Positions 13,271-20,673 of a stretch of DNA of 24,097 bases are shown piece after piece. The position numbers and the translations under genes are program-made. Each line of letters opens with the position of its first letter. The stretch's first letter is position 1. Below the pieces are notes generated by a model. It made no database searches. It was given only the letters and a program-made list of their open reading frames with translations, and was not told where the DNA came from. Source of the stretch: Candidatus Atribacteria bacterium (GTDB lineage Bacteria; Atribacterota; JS1; SB-45; 34-128); NCBI GenBank assembly GCA_003451675.1, contig DMCY01000021.1, forward strand, positions 4,976-29,072, read 5' to 3'.

Positions 13271-13390
13271 AATTAATCGGTCAATCGGCTAATTGGTAAA
13301 TTAATTAATCGGTCAATCGGCTAATTGGTGAATCGGTGAATTGGTAAATTAATTAATCGGTCAATTGGCTAATTGGTGAATGGGAGAATT
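13271..13390 (+). repeat. Array of fifteen degenerate octamers (GGTCAATT type)
   Basis: Exactly 15 units of 8 nt, without a single register slip: AATTAATC, GGTCAATC, GGCTAATT, GGTAAATT and so on, ending GGTGAATG, GGAGAATT. The block AATTAATC-GGTCAATY-GGCTAATT starts three superrepeats (units 1, 5 and 11). The final unit GGAGAATT contains the ribosome site of ruvX. Confidence 0.9.
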
Positions 13391-13397
13391 TATTTTT

Positions 13398-13829
13398 TTG
13401 CGAATTTTAGGAATAGATTTAGGTGAAAAAAGAATTGGGATTTCTATAAGTGACGAATTGGGGATAACCGCCCAGGGATTACCTACAATTAATTCAATTA
13501 ACGAAATAGAAGATTTAAAAAATATAAAAAAAATCATCGACAAATACGGTGTAGAAAAAGTAATTTTAGGCTTACCCATAAATATGAACGGGTCATTAGG
13601 CGAACAAGCCAAAAAGGCTATATCCTTTGCAATAGAACTTAAAGAATTTTTCCAATTACCTGTGGAGTTAGAAGATGAAAGATTAAGCACAAGCAAAGCT
13701 GAAAAATTTTTAATTGAAACTGACCGAAGTAGAAAAAAAAGAAAAAAAGTTATTGATAAAATGTCAGCAGTAATAATTCTCCAATCTTTTTTAGATAGAA
13801 GGATGATGAATAAAGAGATAAAAAAATGA
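13398..13829 (+). CDS. ruvX: RuvX/YqgF family RNase H-fold nuclease
   Basis: YqgF-family protein, implicated in 16S rRNA 5'-end maturation and described as a putative Holliday junction resolvase. I start it at TTG 13398, giving MRILGIDLGEKRIG, the usual family N-terminus; the ATG at 13380 lies inside the octamer array. The ribosome site GGAG (13383-13386) is itself the last octamer unit. The product is 143 aa, normal. Motifs: GIDLGEKRIG with catalytic Asp (about residue 6), VILGLPINMNGSLGEQA, and VELEDERLSTSKAE with the Glu/Asp pair. The C-terminal KKVIDKMSAVIILQSFLD carries the last catalytic Asp. The stop overlaps the mltG start by 4 nt (ATGA), so the two are translationally coupled. Confidence 0.93.
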   Translation: MRILGIDLGEKRIGISISDELGITAQGLPTINSINEIEDLKNIKKIIDKYGVEKVILGLPINMNGSLGEQAKKAISFAIELKEFFQLPVELEDERLSTSKAEKFLIETDRSRKKRKKVIDKMSAVIILQSFLDRRMMNKEIKK

Positions 13830-14779
13830 ACTTTATTAATAAATTATTTTTCATATTTTCTCTGATATTTTTAATCGCTATCCTATTAATTCCCTCTGTA
13901 TATTTCCCCTTAGAAGAAAATTCTACAATCCGAAAAATAGTTAATATTCCCTCCGGAATCAATGCCAAAGAGATTGTGAATGTATTAGAAAAAAATGAAA
14001 TAATTAGAAAAAATAATTATACACTAAGAATTTTTATCAAACTAATGAAGTTAGAAGACCAATTAAAGTATGGTGAATATGACCTTAGCCCCTCAATGAA
14101 TATGCTCCAAATATTGGACAAATTAGTAAAGGGAGAAGTAATAGCCTATAAAATAACTATTCCGGAAGGCTATACCTATACTCAAATTGCAGAAATACTG
14201 GAGAAAAAAGAGATTGCAAAGAAGGAAGCCTTTTTAAAATTAATAAAGGATAAAGAAGAATCTCTGGAGGGTTATCTGTTCCCTGACACTTACGAAGTGC
14301 CCAAACAATATGGAGCAGAAAAGATAGTTAAATTAATGTTATCAAATTTTAACCAAGTTTCAATAGAAAATAAATTTACAGATAAAGCTGAAGAAATTGG
14401 ATTTTCTCTGGATGAAATTATTATTTTAGCTTCAATTATTGAGAAAGAAGCTAAATTTAGTGAGGAAAAAAGTAAAGTATCATCTGTTTTTCATAATCGA
14501 TTAGAAAGGGGTATGAAATTACAATCATGTGCTACTATTCAGTATATTTTAGAAGAGCCGAAAGAAAGATTAGATGAAAACGATTTAAAAATTGATTCTC
14601 CCTACAATACATATCTTTACAAAGGGCTTCCTCCCGGTGCAATCTGCAATCCCGGACTCGATTCAATCATAGCCGCACTTGAACCGGAAGAAGAAGATTA
14701 TCTGTATTTTGTGTTGGGAGAAAATGGCAGGCATATATTTTCCAAAACCTATCAAGAACATTTAAAAAACAAAAAATAA
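13826..14779 (+). CDS. mltG: Endolytic murein transglycosylase MltG (YceG)
   Basis: Membrane-anchored enzyme that cleaves nascent peptidoglycan strands and helps set glycan length. The start ATG 13826 overlaps ruvX. The product is 317 aa. There is one N-terminal transmembrane segment (about 6-26, [16 protein letters not shown]). A LysM-like region follows, with [19 protein letters not shown] and [15 protein letters not shown]. The catalytic domain has [20 protein letters not shown] (EKEA at 206-209, carrying the catalytic Glu region), [20 protein letters not shown], and [20 protein letters not shown]. The tail [13 protein letters not shown] is typical. Genes ruvX-mltG-udk-yqeG share strand and function-neutral spacing; a strong palindromic terminator follows this gene. 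Confidence 0.95.
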   Translation: MNFINKLFFIFSLIFLIAILLIPSVYFPLEENSTIRKIVNIPSGINAKEIVNVLEKNEIIRKNNYTLRIFIKLMKLEDQLKYGEYDLSPSMNMLQILDKLVKGEVIAYKITIPEGYTYTQIAEILEKKEIAKKEAFLKLIKDKEESLEGYLFPDTYEVPKQYGAEKIVKLMLSNFNQVSIENKFTDKAEEIGFSLDEIIILASIIEKEAKFSEEKSKVSSVFHNRLERGMKLQSCATIQYILEEPKERLDENDLKIDSPYNTYLYKGLPPGAICNPGLDSIIAALEPEEEDYLYFVLGENGRHIFSKTYQEHLKNKK

Positions 14780-14822
14780 AAAAGTTTCCCAAAGGTGCCA
14801 GGCACCTTTGGGAAACTTTTTT
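14778..14822. terminator. Perfect bidirectional terminator between mltG and udk
   Basis: A 20-bp perfect stem: left arm 14778-14797, right arm 14803-14822, with CCAGG between them (CC/GG can extend it). The arms start with six A and end with six T, so it fits an intrinsic terminator in both directions. The core AAAGGTGCCAGGCACCTTT is a palindrome found in many bacterial genomes. It overlaps the mltG stop. Confidence 0.8.
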
Positions 14823-14835
14823 AAGGAGTGAGATT

Positions 14836-15447
14836 ATGAAACCATTAATAATAGGCATTGCCGGTGGAACTGGTTCAGGTAAAACTACAGTTGCCCGTAG
14901 AATTTATGAAAGTTTAAAGGGAGTAAATGTGGTAGTACTTCAACAAGATGCATATTATATAGATTTAAGTCATCTTCCTTTAGAAGAAAGAAAGAAAATA
15001 AACTTTGACCATCCTTCAGCTTTTGATAGTAATCTGTTGATAAAACATTTAAAAAAATTAATCAGGGGAGAAGAAATTGAAAAACCTATATATTCATTTA
15101 CTGATTACACTCGAAAAAAGGAGACAGAAAAAGTACTTCCCCGTGATATTATAATATTAGAAGGTATTTTAGTATTAGAAGAAGAAAAAATAAGGAACTT
15201 ACTGAATATAAAAATTTATGTAGACGCCGATGAGGATGAAAGATTCATCAGAAGGTTAGTGAGAGATACAAAGGAAAGAGGGAGGTCAATGGAGTCGGTA
15301 ATTGAACAATATTTAAATGTTGTAAAGCCGATGTTCCTGCAATTTGTTGAGCCATCTAAAAGATACGCCGATATAGTTATCCCCCAGGGTGGACTAAATG
15401 ATGTAGCAATTGATATAATAGTAAGTAAAATAAAATCAAGAACCTAA
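14836..15447 (+). CDS. udk: Uridine kinase
   Basis: Phosphorylates uridine and cytidine in pyrimidine salvage. ATG 14836 follows AAGGAGTGAG (14823-14832). The product is 203 aa, the usual size. Walker A GGTGSGKT (10-17). [20 protein letters not shown] and [10 protein letters not shown] bind the nucleoside, and [13 protein letters not shown] lies in the substrate lid. [11 protein letters not shown] is the Walker B-like strand. [30 protein letters not shown] is the LID region with its Arg residues. The gene lies directly behind the palindromic terminator, so it probably depends on read-through or a promoter I cannot see. Confidence 0.95.
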   Translation: MKPLIIGIAGGTGSGKTTVARRIYESLKGVNVVVLQQDAYYIDLSHLPLEERKKINFDHPSAFDSNLLIKHLKKLIRGEEIEKPIYSFTDYTRKKETEKVLPRDIIILEGILVLEEEKIRNLLNIKIYVDADEDERFIRRLVRDTKERGRSMESVIEQYLNVVKPMFLQFVEPSKRYADIVIPQGGLNDVAIDIIVSKIKSRT

Positions 15448-15450
15448 ATT

Positions 15451-15480
15451 AGTATATAGTATTTAGTCGTTAGTATTTAG
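15451..15480 (+). repeat. Heptamer remnants behind udk
   Basis: AGTATAT, AGTATTT, AGTCGTT, AGTATTT, AG in 7-nt register, just behind the udk stop. A GTG at 15480 follows the array but is not the preferred yqeG start. Confidence 0.7.
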
Positions 15481-15557
15481 TGAAGAAAAGAAAGAAAATA
15501 CAAACAAAGACAATAAATTTATATTTACGTAATAACAACTATACAGAGGAGAAGCAA

Positions 15558-16091
15558 TTGTTTGAAATATTAAAACCAAAAGTATATGTTGATTCGATAT
15601 GTAATATAGACTTAAAGAAATTTAAAAAAATAAAAAAGATAAAAGGCATCATTGTAGACCTGGACAACACTTTAGTAGCCTGGGGGCAGAAAGAAGTTAA
15701 TCAAAAAATTATTGATTGGGTAAATGAAGCAAAAAAATTAGGATTAAAAATATGTATAGTTTCCAACACTAATTCTAAAAGAGTTGCAGAATTTGCAGAA
15801 ATATTTGATATCCCCTACCATTCAAAATATTTTAAACCTTTTAGTGTAGCCTTTAATAATGGTCTTAAAATTTTGGATACAAAAAAATCTGAAACAGCGG
15901 TAATAGGAGACCAGATATTTACCGATATATGGGGAGGAAATAGATTAAAACTCCTAACCATTTTAGTTACTCCTATAGTTAAAAAGGATTCTATAGGGAC
16001 ATTCCTTCATCGTAATTTTGAAAAAATTATTATTTCTTTCTGGCTGAGAAGAGGCATAATAAAAAAAGAAGTTGGTAATTGGCCGAAGTGA
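15558..16091 (+). CDS. yqeG: YqeG-like HAD-superfamily phosphatase (IIIA)
   Basis: HAD hydrolase of the YqeG/GEP4 group, which includes phosphatidylglycerophosphate phosphatases; the substrate here is not shown. I start it at TTG 15558, 6 nt after GAGGAG (15546-15551), giving MFEILKPKVYVDSICNIDLK, the usual family start; the upstream GTG 15480 would add 26 Lys/Asn-rich residues. The product is 177 aa. Motif I DLDNT (34-38), motif II IVSNTNS, conserved KPFSVAF (the motif III Lys) and motif IV GDQIFTDIWGGNRL. The end, VGNWPK and TGA, is encoded by GTTGGTAATTGGCCGAAG, which resembles the octamer family, so the C-terminus may have been trimmed or altered when the following element arrived. Confidence 0.88.
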   Translation: MFEILKPKVYVDSICNIDLKKFKKIKKIKGIIVDLDNTLVAWGQKEVNQKIIDWVNEAKKLGLKICIVSNTNSKRVAEFAEIFDIPYHSKYFKPFSVAFNNGLKILDTKKSETAVIGDQIFTDIWGGNRLKLLTILVTPIVKKDSIGTFLHRNFEKIIISFWLRRGIIKKEVGNWPK

Positions 16092-16094
16092 AAC

Positions 16095-16134
16095 AATTAA
16101 CCGATTTCCCAATTCACCAATTTACCAATTGGAG
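16095..16134 (-). repeat. Octamer repeats upstream of four-helix-bundle copy 2 (inverted)
   Basis: AATTAACC, GATTTCCC, AATTCACC, AATTTACC, AATTGGAG in 8-nt register, 3 nt behind the yqeG stop. It is in inverted orientation relative to the array at 16596-16691, repeating the arrangement at copy 1. Confidence 0.85.
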
Positions 16135-16161
16135 GAAACAATACATTAAGGAGAATTTTAT

Positions 16162-16584
16162 TTGCCAACTATAAAATCATTTGAAGAATTACCAGTTTGG
16201 AAAGATGCAAGAAAATTTGCAAACAAAATATATAATTTAACTAAGAAATTCCCCAAGGAAGAAAGATACGGATTAACTTCACAAATTACCCGTGCTGCAG
16301 TTTCTATTGGTTCTAATATTGCAGAAGGCTTTGATCGTTATTCTAAAAAAGATTTTATAAGATTTCTAATCATAGCTAGAGGTTCAATATCTGAAATACA
16401 GAATAACTTGTATATTGCTTTAGATTTAAAATATATTAATTAGGATGATTTTCAGTTGGCTTATGCCTTAGCTAAAGAGTTAGGAAAACAAATTAATGGC
16501 TTTATTAAATATTTAAGATCATATGACAAACAAACTTCTAAATCAGGTAAGATTAACGAAAAATCTAATTACTATTATTTCTAA
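16162..16584 (+). pseudogene. Four-helix-bundle protein (S23 family), copy 2, interrupted by TAG
   Basis: This is a close paralogue of the gene at 12837, with the same TTG start and leader AAGGAGAATTTTATTTG. The frame is open for 93 codons and stops at TAG 16441-16443, where copy 1 has CAG (Gln). Downstream the same frame continues for 46 codons (DDFQLAYALAKELGKQING... to NEKSNYYYF) and ends at TAA 16582-16584, exactly parallel to copy 1. The second-helix motif TRAAVSIGSNIAEGFDRYS is canonical here, unlike copy 1. A truncated 93-residue protein would lack the last helix. TAG serves as a normal stop in other genes of this window (fau, pilB1), so reassignment is unlikely. Confidence 0.9.
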
Positions 16585-16595
16585 AATATTTATTT

Positions 16596-16691
16596 AACTA
16601 ATAGGTCAATTGGTCAATCGGTGAATAGGTCAATCGGTAAATCGGTAGATTGGCAAATTGACTAATCGGTCAATCGGTCAATTGGAGAATT
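16596..16691 (+). repeat. Array of twelve degenerate octamers behind copy 2
   Basis: AACTAATA, GGTCAATT, GGTCAATC, GGTGAATA, GGTCAATC, GGTAAATC, GGTAGATT, GGCAAATT, GACTAATC, GGTCAATC, GGTCAATT, GGAGAATT: 12 units, no register slip. As at 13390, the last unit is GGAGAATT and the next start codon follows after exactly 7 nt. Confidence 0.9.
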
Positions 16692-16698
16692 AATATCT

Positions 16699-17457
16699 AT
16701 GTTCTTATTCTATCGATTACTATTAGCTCACATAATCGCAGATTTTCCCTTACAAACCAAGCAAATATTCAAAGTAAAAATGAATACTAAATGGGGAGTG
16801 CTATTACATTCCTCAATAGTATTGATATTTTCCATCTTCTTTGCCTTCCCCTATTTAGAAGACCCGAAAGTTATAATAGTACTTTGGGTTATATTTCTGT
16901 CTCACACAGTAATTGATAAAATAAAATTAGACTATTCAAAAAAAAATGCTAATCAGGACATAAAAGTATTTTTACTCGATCAATTTTTGCATATATCAAT
17001 AATTGCAGCATTAAGTTTTAATTTCGAAAAAATATATTTATTAATTTCTCCATTTAATAATGACTTTTTGAATTACTTGATACATCTTTACAATAATGAT
17101 ATATTTATTATAAACTTAATAGGATATATTGCTACGATATTTTTTATACCTGTATTGCTTATATTTATAAAAGAAGAAGACATTTCATATGAACCAGAAA
17201 AATTAAAAAAACAAAAAATACTAAACATTAAAATACCCGCAAACCAAACAATAGATAAATTTTATCGCTTATTTTTAACTCTCTCAGCTCAGTACTTGGA
17301 TGATAAATATATAATTATAATTTTTATATTTTTTGTAATTATAAGCCTTATTCCTTATCAAATTAGTGCAGAAAGAACAGAAAAGGTATATAATTTAAAA
17401 AGGATTATTAATACATCATTAGCAATATTTATTGGGATAGTACTAAAAATGATTTAG
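16699..17457 (+). CDS. DUF3307 family membrane protein
   Basis: Multi-pass membrane protein of unknown function. The N-terminus FLFYRLLLAHIIADFPLQTK is the DUF3307 signature (polar Asp and Gln inside a hydrophobic helix). WGVLLHSSIVL and LSHTVIDKIKLDY follow, and these His/Asp pairs recur across the family. I see six or seven hydrophobic segments across 252 aa, with a charged cytosolic stretch EEDISYEPEKLKKQK in the middle. The family often lies near regulatory genes, but nothing here shows a role. ATG 16699 is preceded by GGAG (16684-16687), which is the last unit of the octamer array. It ends 31 nt before pilB2 and may share its transcript. Confidence 0.85.
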   Translation: MFLFYRLLLAHIIADFPLQTKQIFKVKMNTKWGVLLHSSIVLIFSIFFAFPYLEDPKVIIVLWVIFLSHTVIDKIKLDYSKKNANQDIKVFLLDQFLHISIIAALSFNFEKIYLLISPFNNDFLNYLIHLYNNDIFIINLIGYIATIFFIPVLLIFIKEEDISYEPEKLKKQKILNIKIPANQTIDKFYRLFLTLSAQYLDDKYIIIIFIFFVIISLIPYQISAERTEKVYNLKRIINTSLAIFIGIVLKMI

Positions 17458-17488
17458 GTTTTTACATGATACGAACACTGGAGGAGAA

Positions 17489-19213
17489 ATGAAAAGAACA
17501 GCAGATAAGAGTATTACCGGAAACTTCTTATTAGATATATTATATAATAAGGGTTTAATTACCAATAAACAGTTAGATAGAATTTTAAAAATTCAGAAAG
17601 ATAACGGTAGTAAGGACCTTCAGAAAATAATTATTGACCTTAATATCCTTAAAAAAGACGAGATGATGCTTGCCTTAGCCGATGAAATTGGAGAAAAATA
17701 CGTAAATTTAAATAATATAACTATTGACCCCACCATAGTAGTTCTAATCCCGGAAGAGATGGCAAGAAGACATCAGCTTATTGCCATAGACAAAGATGAA
17801 AAAAAATTGACCGTTGCAATGGCGAATCCTTTAGATGTTTTTGCCCATGATGAGCTTAAAATAAGATTGGGATATGATATCGACTCAGTATTGTCCTACG
17901 GTGAGGATATCGATAAAGCCTTAGATGAAGTATTCGGAGTTACCGATGAATGGGATCAGGTAATTGGTAAAATTGAAAACATGCAGATAACCGTACTGAA
18001 AGAAGAAGAGAAAGAGGCAGCTGACATTTCTGCTATCACTGAAAGCGAAGAGGCTCCCGTTATTGCTCTGGTTAACCTGATAATTTTAAGAGCAGTTAAA
18101 GAGAAGGCGAGTGATATTCACATTGAACCGTTCGGTGAGGATACCCTTAGGGTTCGTTACCGAATAGACGGAATATTACATGATGTGATGTCTCTCCCAC
18201 GAAACCTGCAATTGGCGGTTATTTCCCGAATCAAAATAATGTCGGATTTGGATATTGCAGAAAGAAGATTACCACAAGATGGAAGGATTCAGGTCAACAT
18301 GAGTGGAAGAAATATAAATATTAGAGTTTCAATTTTGCCTACAGTTAATAGAGAGAGTGCCGTTTTAAGAATATTAGATCCTGCAAGTATCTTATTAGAA
18401 TTAGATTCCTTAGGATTTTCCAAGAATATGCTCCCCCAATTTAAATCTTTAATAAAAAAACCTAATGGTATCATTTTAGTAACTGGTCCCACAGGAAGTG
18501 GAAAATCTACTACTTTATACACTACTCTAAATTTGTTAAATTCACCCGAAAAGAAAATTATGACTATTGAAGATCCGGTAGAATATAGATTGAAAGGAAT
18601 CAGTCAAGTTCAAGCTAAACCCAAAATCGGACTTACTTTTGCTGCCGGGTTGAGAAGTTTCTTACGGCAAGACCCAGATATTATGTTAGTAGGAGAAATT
18701 AGAGACAAAGAGACAGCTGAAATTGCTGTTCAGGCAGCTCTTACCGGACATATTGTTCTGAGCACCCTTCATACTAATGATGCTCCTAGTTCAGTGATAA
18801 GATTAGTTGATATGGGGATAGAGCCCTTTCTTATTTCCTCTTCAGTAATTGGAGTTATTGCTCAAAGATTAGTCAGAAGGATATGTCCTAAATGTAAGAA
18901 AGAGATAAAAATAACTCCTGATATAAAAAAAATTTTGGATGAATATGAGATAAGCAGTAATGAGATAACTCTATATAAAGGTGAAGGATGTCCTTATTGT
19001 AAAGATACCGGATATAAAGGGAGAGTCGCTATCTTTGAACTGATGGTAATTACTGAAAATATTAGAGATTTAATTAGCAAAAATGTTACTACCGGAAAAC
19101 TAAGAGAAGTAGCTATTGACGAAGGAATGTGTCTATTAAAAGGTGATGGCATAAGGAAAGCTTGTGAAGGCGTAACAACTATTGATGAAGTTTTACGAGT
19201 TGCTTCAACTTAA
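17489..19213 (+). CDS. pilB: Type IV pilus assembly ATPase PilB (second copy)
   Basis: Motor ATPase for pilus extension (or GspE of type II secretion). ATG 17489 follows GGAGGAGAA closely; the product is 574 aa. The N-terminal MshEN-like region has LLDILYNKGLITNKQLDRIL and AMANPLDVFAHDEL. Core: EKASDIHIEP, Walker A GPTGSGKSTT (333-342), EDPVEYRL, IMLVGEIRD, TGHIVLSTLHTNDA. Zinc-site cysteines are CPKC (466, 469) and CPYC (501, 504). It is clearly paralogous to the copy at 7838, with differences concentrated in the N-terminal domain. Here the gene precedes a GAF/HD-GYP protein gene and pilC, so this copy is the better candidate for the partner of that PilC. Confidence 0.93.
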   Translation: MKRTADKSITGNFLLDILYNKGLITNKQLDRILKIQKDNGSKDLQKIIIDLNILKKDEMMLALADEIGEKYVNLNNITIDPTIVVLIPEEMARRHQLIAIDKDEKKLTVAMANPLDVFAHDELKIRLGYDIDSVLSYGEDIDKALDEVFGVTDEWDQVIGKIENMQITVLKEEEKEAADISAITESEEAPVIALVNLIILRAVKEKASDIHIEPFGEDTLRVRYRIDGILHDVMSLPRNLQLAVISRIKIMSDLDIAERRLPQDGRIQVNMSGRNINIRVSILPTVNRESAVLRILDPASILLELDSLGFSKNMLPQFKSLIKKPNGIILVTGPTGSGKSTTLYTTLNLLNSPEKKIMTIEDPVEYRLKGISQVQAKPKIGLTFAAGLRSFLRQDPDIMLVGEIRDKETAEIAVQAALTGHIVLSTLHTNDAPSSVIRLVDMGIEPFLISSSVIGVIAQRLVRRICPKCKKEIKITPDIKKILDEYEISSNEITLYKGEGCPYCKDTGYKGRVAIFELMVITENIRDLISKNVTTGKLREVAIDEGMCLLKGDGIRKACEGVTTIDEVLRVAST

Positions 19214-19280
19214 GGATTGAAAGGAGTGAATCAAAATATCTCTTAATCAGAACGAAGGAAATAATTTAAAAAAACTAAAG

Positions 19281-20345
19281 ATGCAAATATTGCAATTAAA
19301 TGCTTTAAATAATATTTCTTTGGAGTTAACCCGAACTACAGATTTAGATGTTCTATTGAATAAAATAATAAAATATGCGGCAATAATTGTAAAGGCTGAA
19401 GCCGCTTCCATATTGCTTTTAGATAAAAAAAAGGATGAATTATATTTTAAAGCAAGTTTGGGTAAAAAAAGCAAAGAAATAAAAAAACATAAAGTAAAAG
19501 TTGGTGAAGGTATAGCTGGCTGGGTAGCGGAAAAAGGAAAGTCTCTAATAGTCGATGATGTTGCTAAAGATGCGAGATGGAATAAAAGTATTGATAGTTC
19601 CACAAAATTTTTAACTAAATCAATTATTTGTATTCCTCTAATTTTGGAAAAAGAAATTATGGGAGTAATGGAAGTAATCAATAAAAAAGATAAAGAATAT
19701 TTTGACAAGAATGATGAAGAAATTTTAAATTCTTTTGCTAATCAAGTAGTAATTGCCCTATGGAATGCAAATATTATAGAGGATTTGAATAATTATTTTG
19801 TACATATTACCGAGATATTAATCCAGGCAATGGAAAATGAATCACTTGGCCCCAAAGGACATTTTATGAGATTAGCTCGACTGGCTACACAAATTGGTAA
19901 TAAGCTGGGAATAACCGGAAAAGATTATAATAATTTATATTACGCCTCTTTACTACACGATATAGGTAAAATAAAAGTAAGTAGAAAGATTGATATTAGC
20001 TTTAAAGCAAAAGATAATTTTCATTTGGTTCAAAATGAAATTAGTTTGCATCCTGTAGTAGGAGCAAACATGCTTAAACAGATTAATTTATTTAAAGATA
20101 TAATTCCTATTGTAAAACATCATCATGAAAACTATGATGGAACAGGTTATCCCGATGGATTGAGCGGTGAAGAAATTCCTCTTGCCTCACGAATAATATC
20201 TGTAGTTGAAGATTATACCAAGATATTCTATAATGAATACATAGAGAATCCTTACGAGAATAATAAAGCGTTAAATAAATTGTTTTCTCTTACCGGAACA
20301 AAGTATGATCCTAAAGTTATCGATGCCTTAAAAGAGATTATTTAA
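19281..20345 (+). CDS. GAF and HD-GYP domain protein
   Basis: Likely sensor/phosphodiesterase for cyclic dinucleotides. The GAF domain (about 10-165) has NNISLELTRTTDLDVLLNKI, EAASILLLDKKKDELYFKAS and VGEGIAGWVAEKGKSLIVDDV. The HD-GYP domain (about 175-340) has ASLLHDIGKIKVS, HPVVGANML, and KHHHENYDGTGYPDGLSGEEIPLAS. The usual VADxYDA segment reads VVEDYTK, so one metal-ligand Asp appears replaced by Glu and the domain may be weakened. The start is unclear. ATG 19281 has no ribosome site. A strong AAGGAG at 19221-19226 points to a start near 19230-19236, where the same open frame has only ATC and ATA; GTG 19226 leads to a six-codon frame. Its place between pilB2 and pilC suggests control of pili. 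Confidence 0.85.
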   Translation: MQILQLNALNNISLELTRTTDLDVLLNKIIKYAAIIVKAEAASILLLDKKKDELYFKASLGKKSKEIKKHKVKVGEGIAGWVAEKGKSLIVDDVAKDARWNKSIDSSTKFLTKSIICIPLILEKEIMGVMEVINKKDKEYFDKNDEEILNSFANQVVIALWNANIIEDLNNYFVHITEILIQAMENESLGPKGHFMRLARLATQIGNKLGITGKDYNNLYYASLLHDIGKIKVSRKIDISFKAKDNFHLVQNEISLHPVVGANMLKQINLFKDIIPIVKHHHENYDGTGYPDGLSGEEIPLASRIISVVEDYTKIFYNEYIENPYENNKALNKLFSLTGTKYDPKVIDALKEII

Positions 20346-20476
20346 ACAGTATCCAGTATCGAACATATAGTAAAGATGGAAAAAGAAAAGAAATAGATAA
20401 AAGATACAAGATAATAAGTAATTAGAAAATTGAATTAAATCGGTAAACTTGAGGAAAGAAGATTTACTTACTACAT

Positions 20477-20515
20477 TTCCTCCCCCTTGAGGGGGGGAGG
20501 ATTAAGGTGGGAGTG
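20477..20515. repeat. CCTCCCCC palindrome
   Basis: CCTCCCCC (20479-20486), TTGA, GGGGGGGAGG (20491-20500), then ATTAAGGTGGGAGTG. It is a strongly G/C-rich hairpin in A/T-rich surroundings and resembles an intergenic repeat seen in many bacteria. Confidence 0.65.
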
Positions 20516-20526
20516 AGATATTTCCT

Positions 20527-20563
20527 GTCATTGCGAGCGACCATAGGGAGCGTGGCAATCTCC
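20527..20563 (+). repeat. REP-like half element
   Basis: GTCATTGCGAGCGACCATAG followed by GGAGCGTGGCAATCTCC. Left half only; the facing right half seen at 5330-5383 is missing. Confidence 0.8.
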
Positions 20564-20569
20564 TAAATA

Positions 20570-20657
20570 TACTAATTGGTCAATGGGTCAATTATTGAAT
20601 TGATTTTTCTATCAATTGGTCAATTGGTGAATAGGCTAATTGGCAAATTGTTAAAAT
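20570..20657 (+). repeat. Octamer array upstream of pilC
   Basis: GGTCAATG, GGTCAATT, ATTGAATT, GATTTTTC, TATCAATT, GGTCAATT, GGTGAATA, GGCTAATT, GGCAAATT in 8-nt register, with two decayed units in the middle. No four-helix-bundle gene is attached. It ends just before the pilC ribosome site. Confidence 0.8.
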
Positions 20658-20673
20658 CGAGGTGAATTAACCA

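Larger units (their letters stand above)
20346..20673. other. Repeat-filled region between the HD-GYP gene and pilC
   Basis: About 330 nt without a gene. It holds heptamer remnants (AGTATCCAGTATCG near 20349), a G/C palindrome (20477-20515), a REP-like half copy (20527-20563) and an octamer array (20570-20657). The pilC ribosome site GAGGTG follows. Confidence 0.6.

Noticed and set aside
13271..13390. CRISPR-like array
   Set aside because: Units are contiguous 8-nt repeats with no spacers, and no cas gene is present.
16441..16443. Reassigned or recoded TAG (Gln or pyrrolysine)
   Set aside because: TAG ends other genes here (fau at 5171, pilB1 at 9551), and copy 1 shows CAG at the same place, so a nonsense mutation is simpler. 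No recoding hairpin is apparent.
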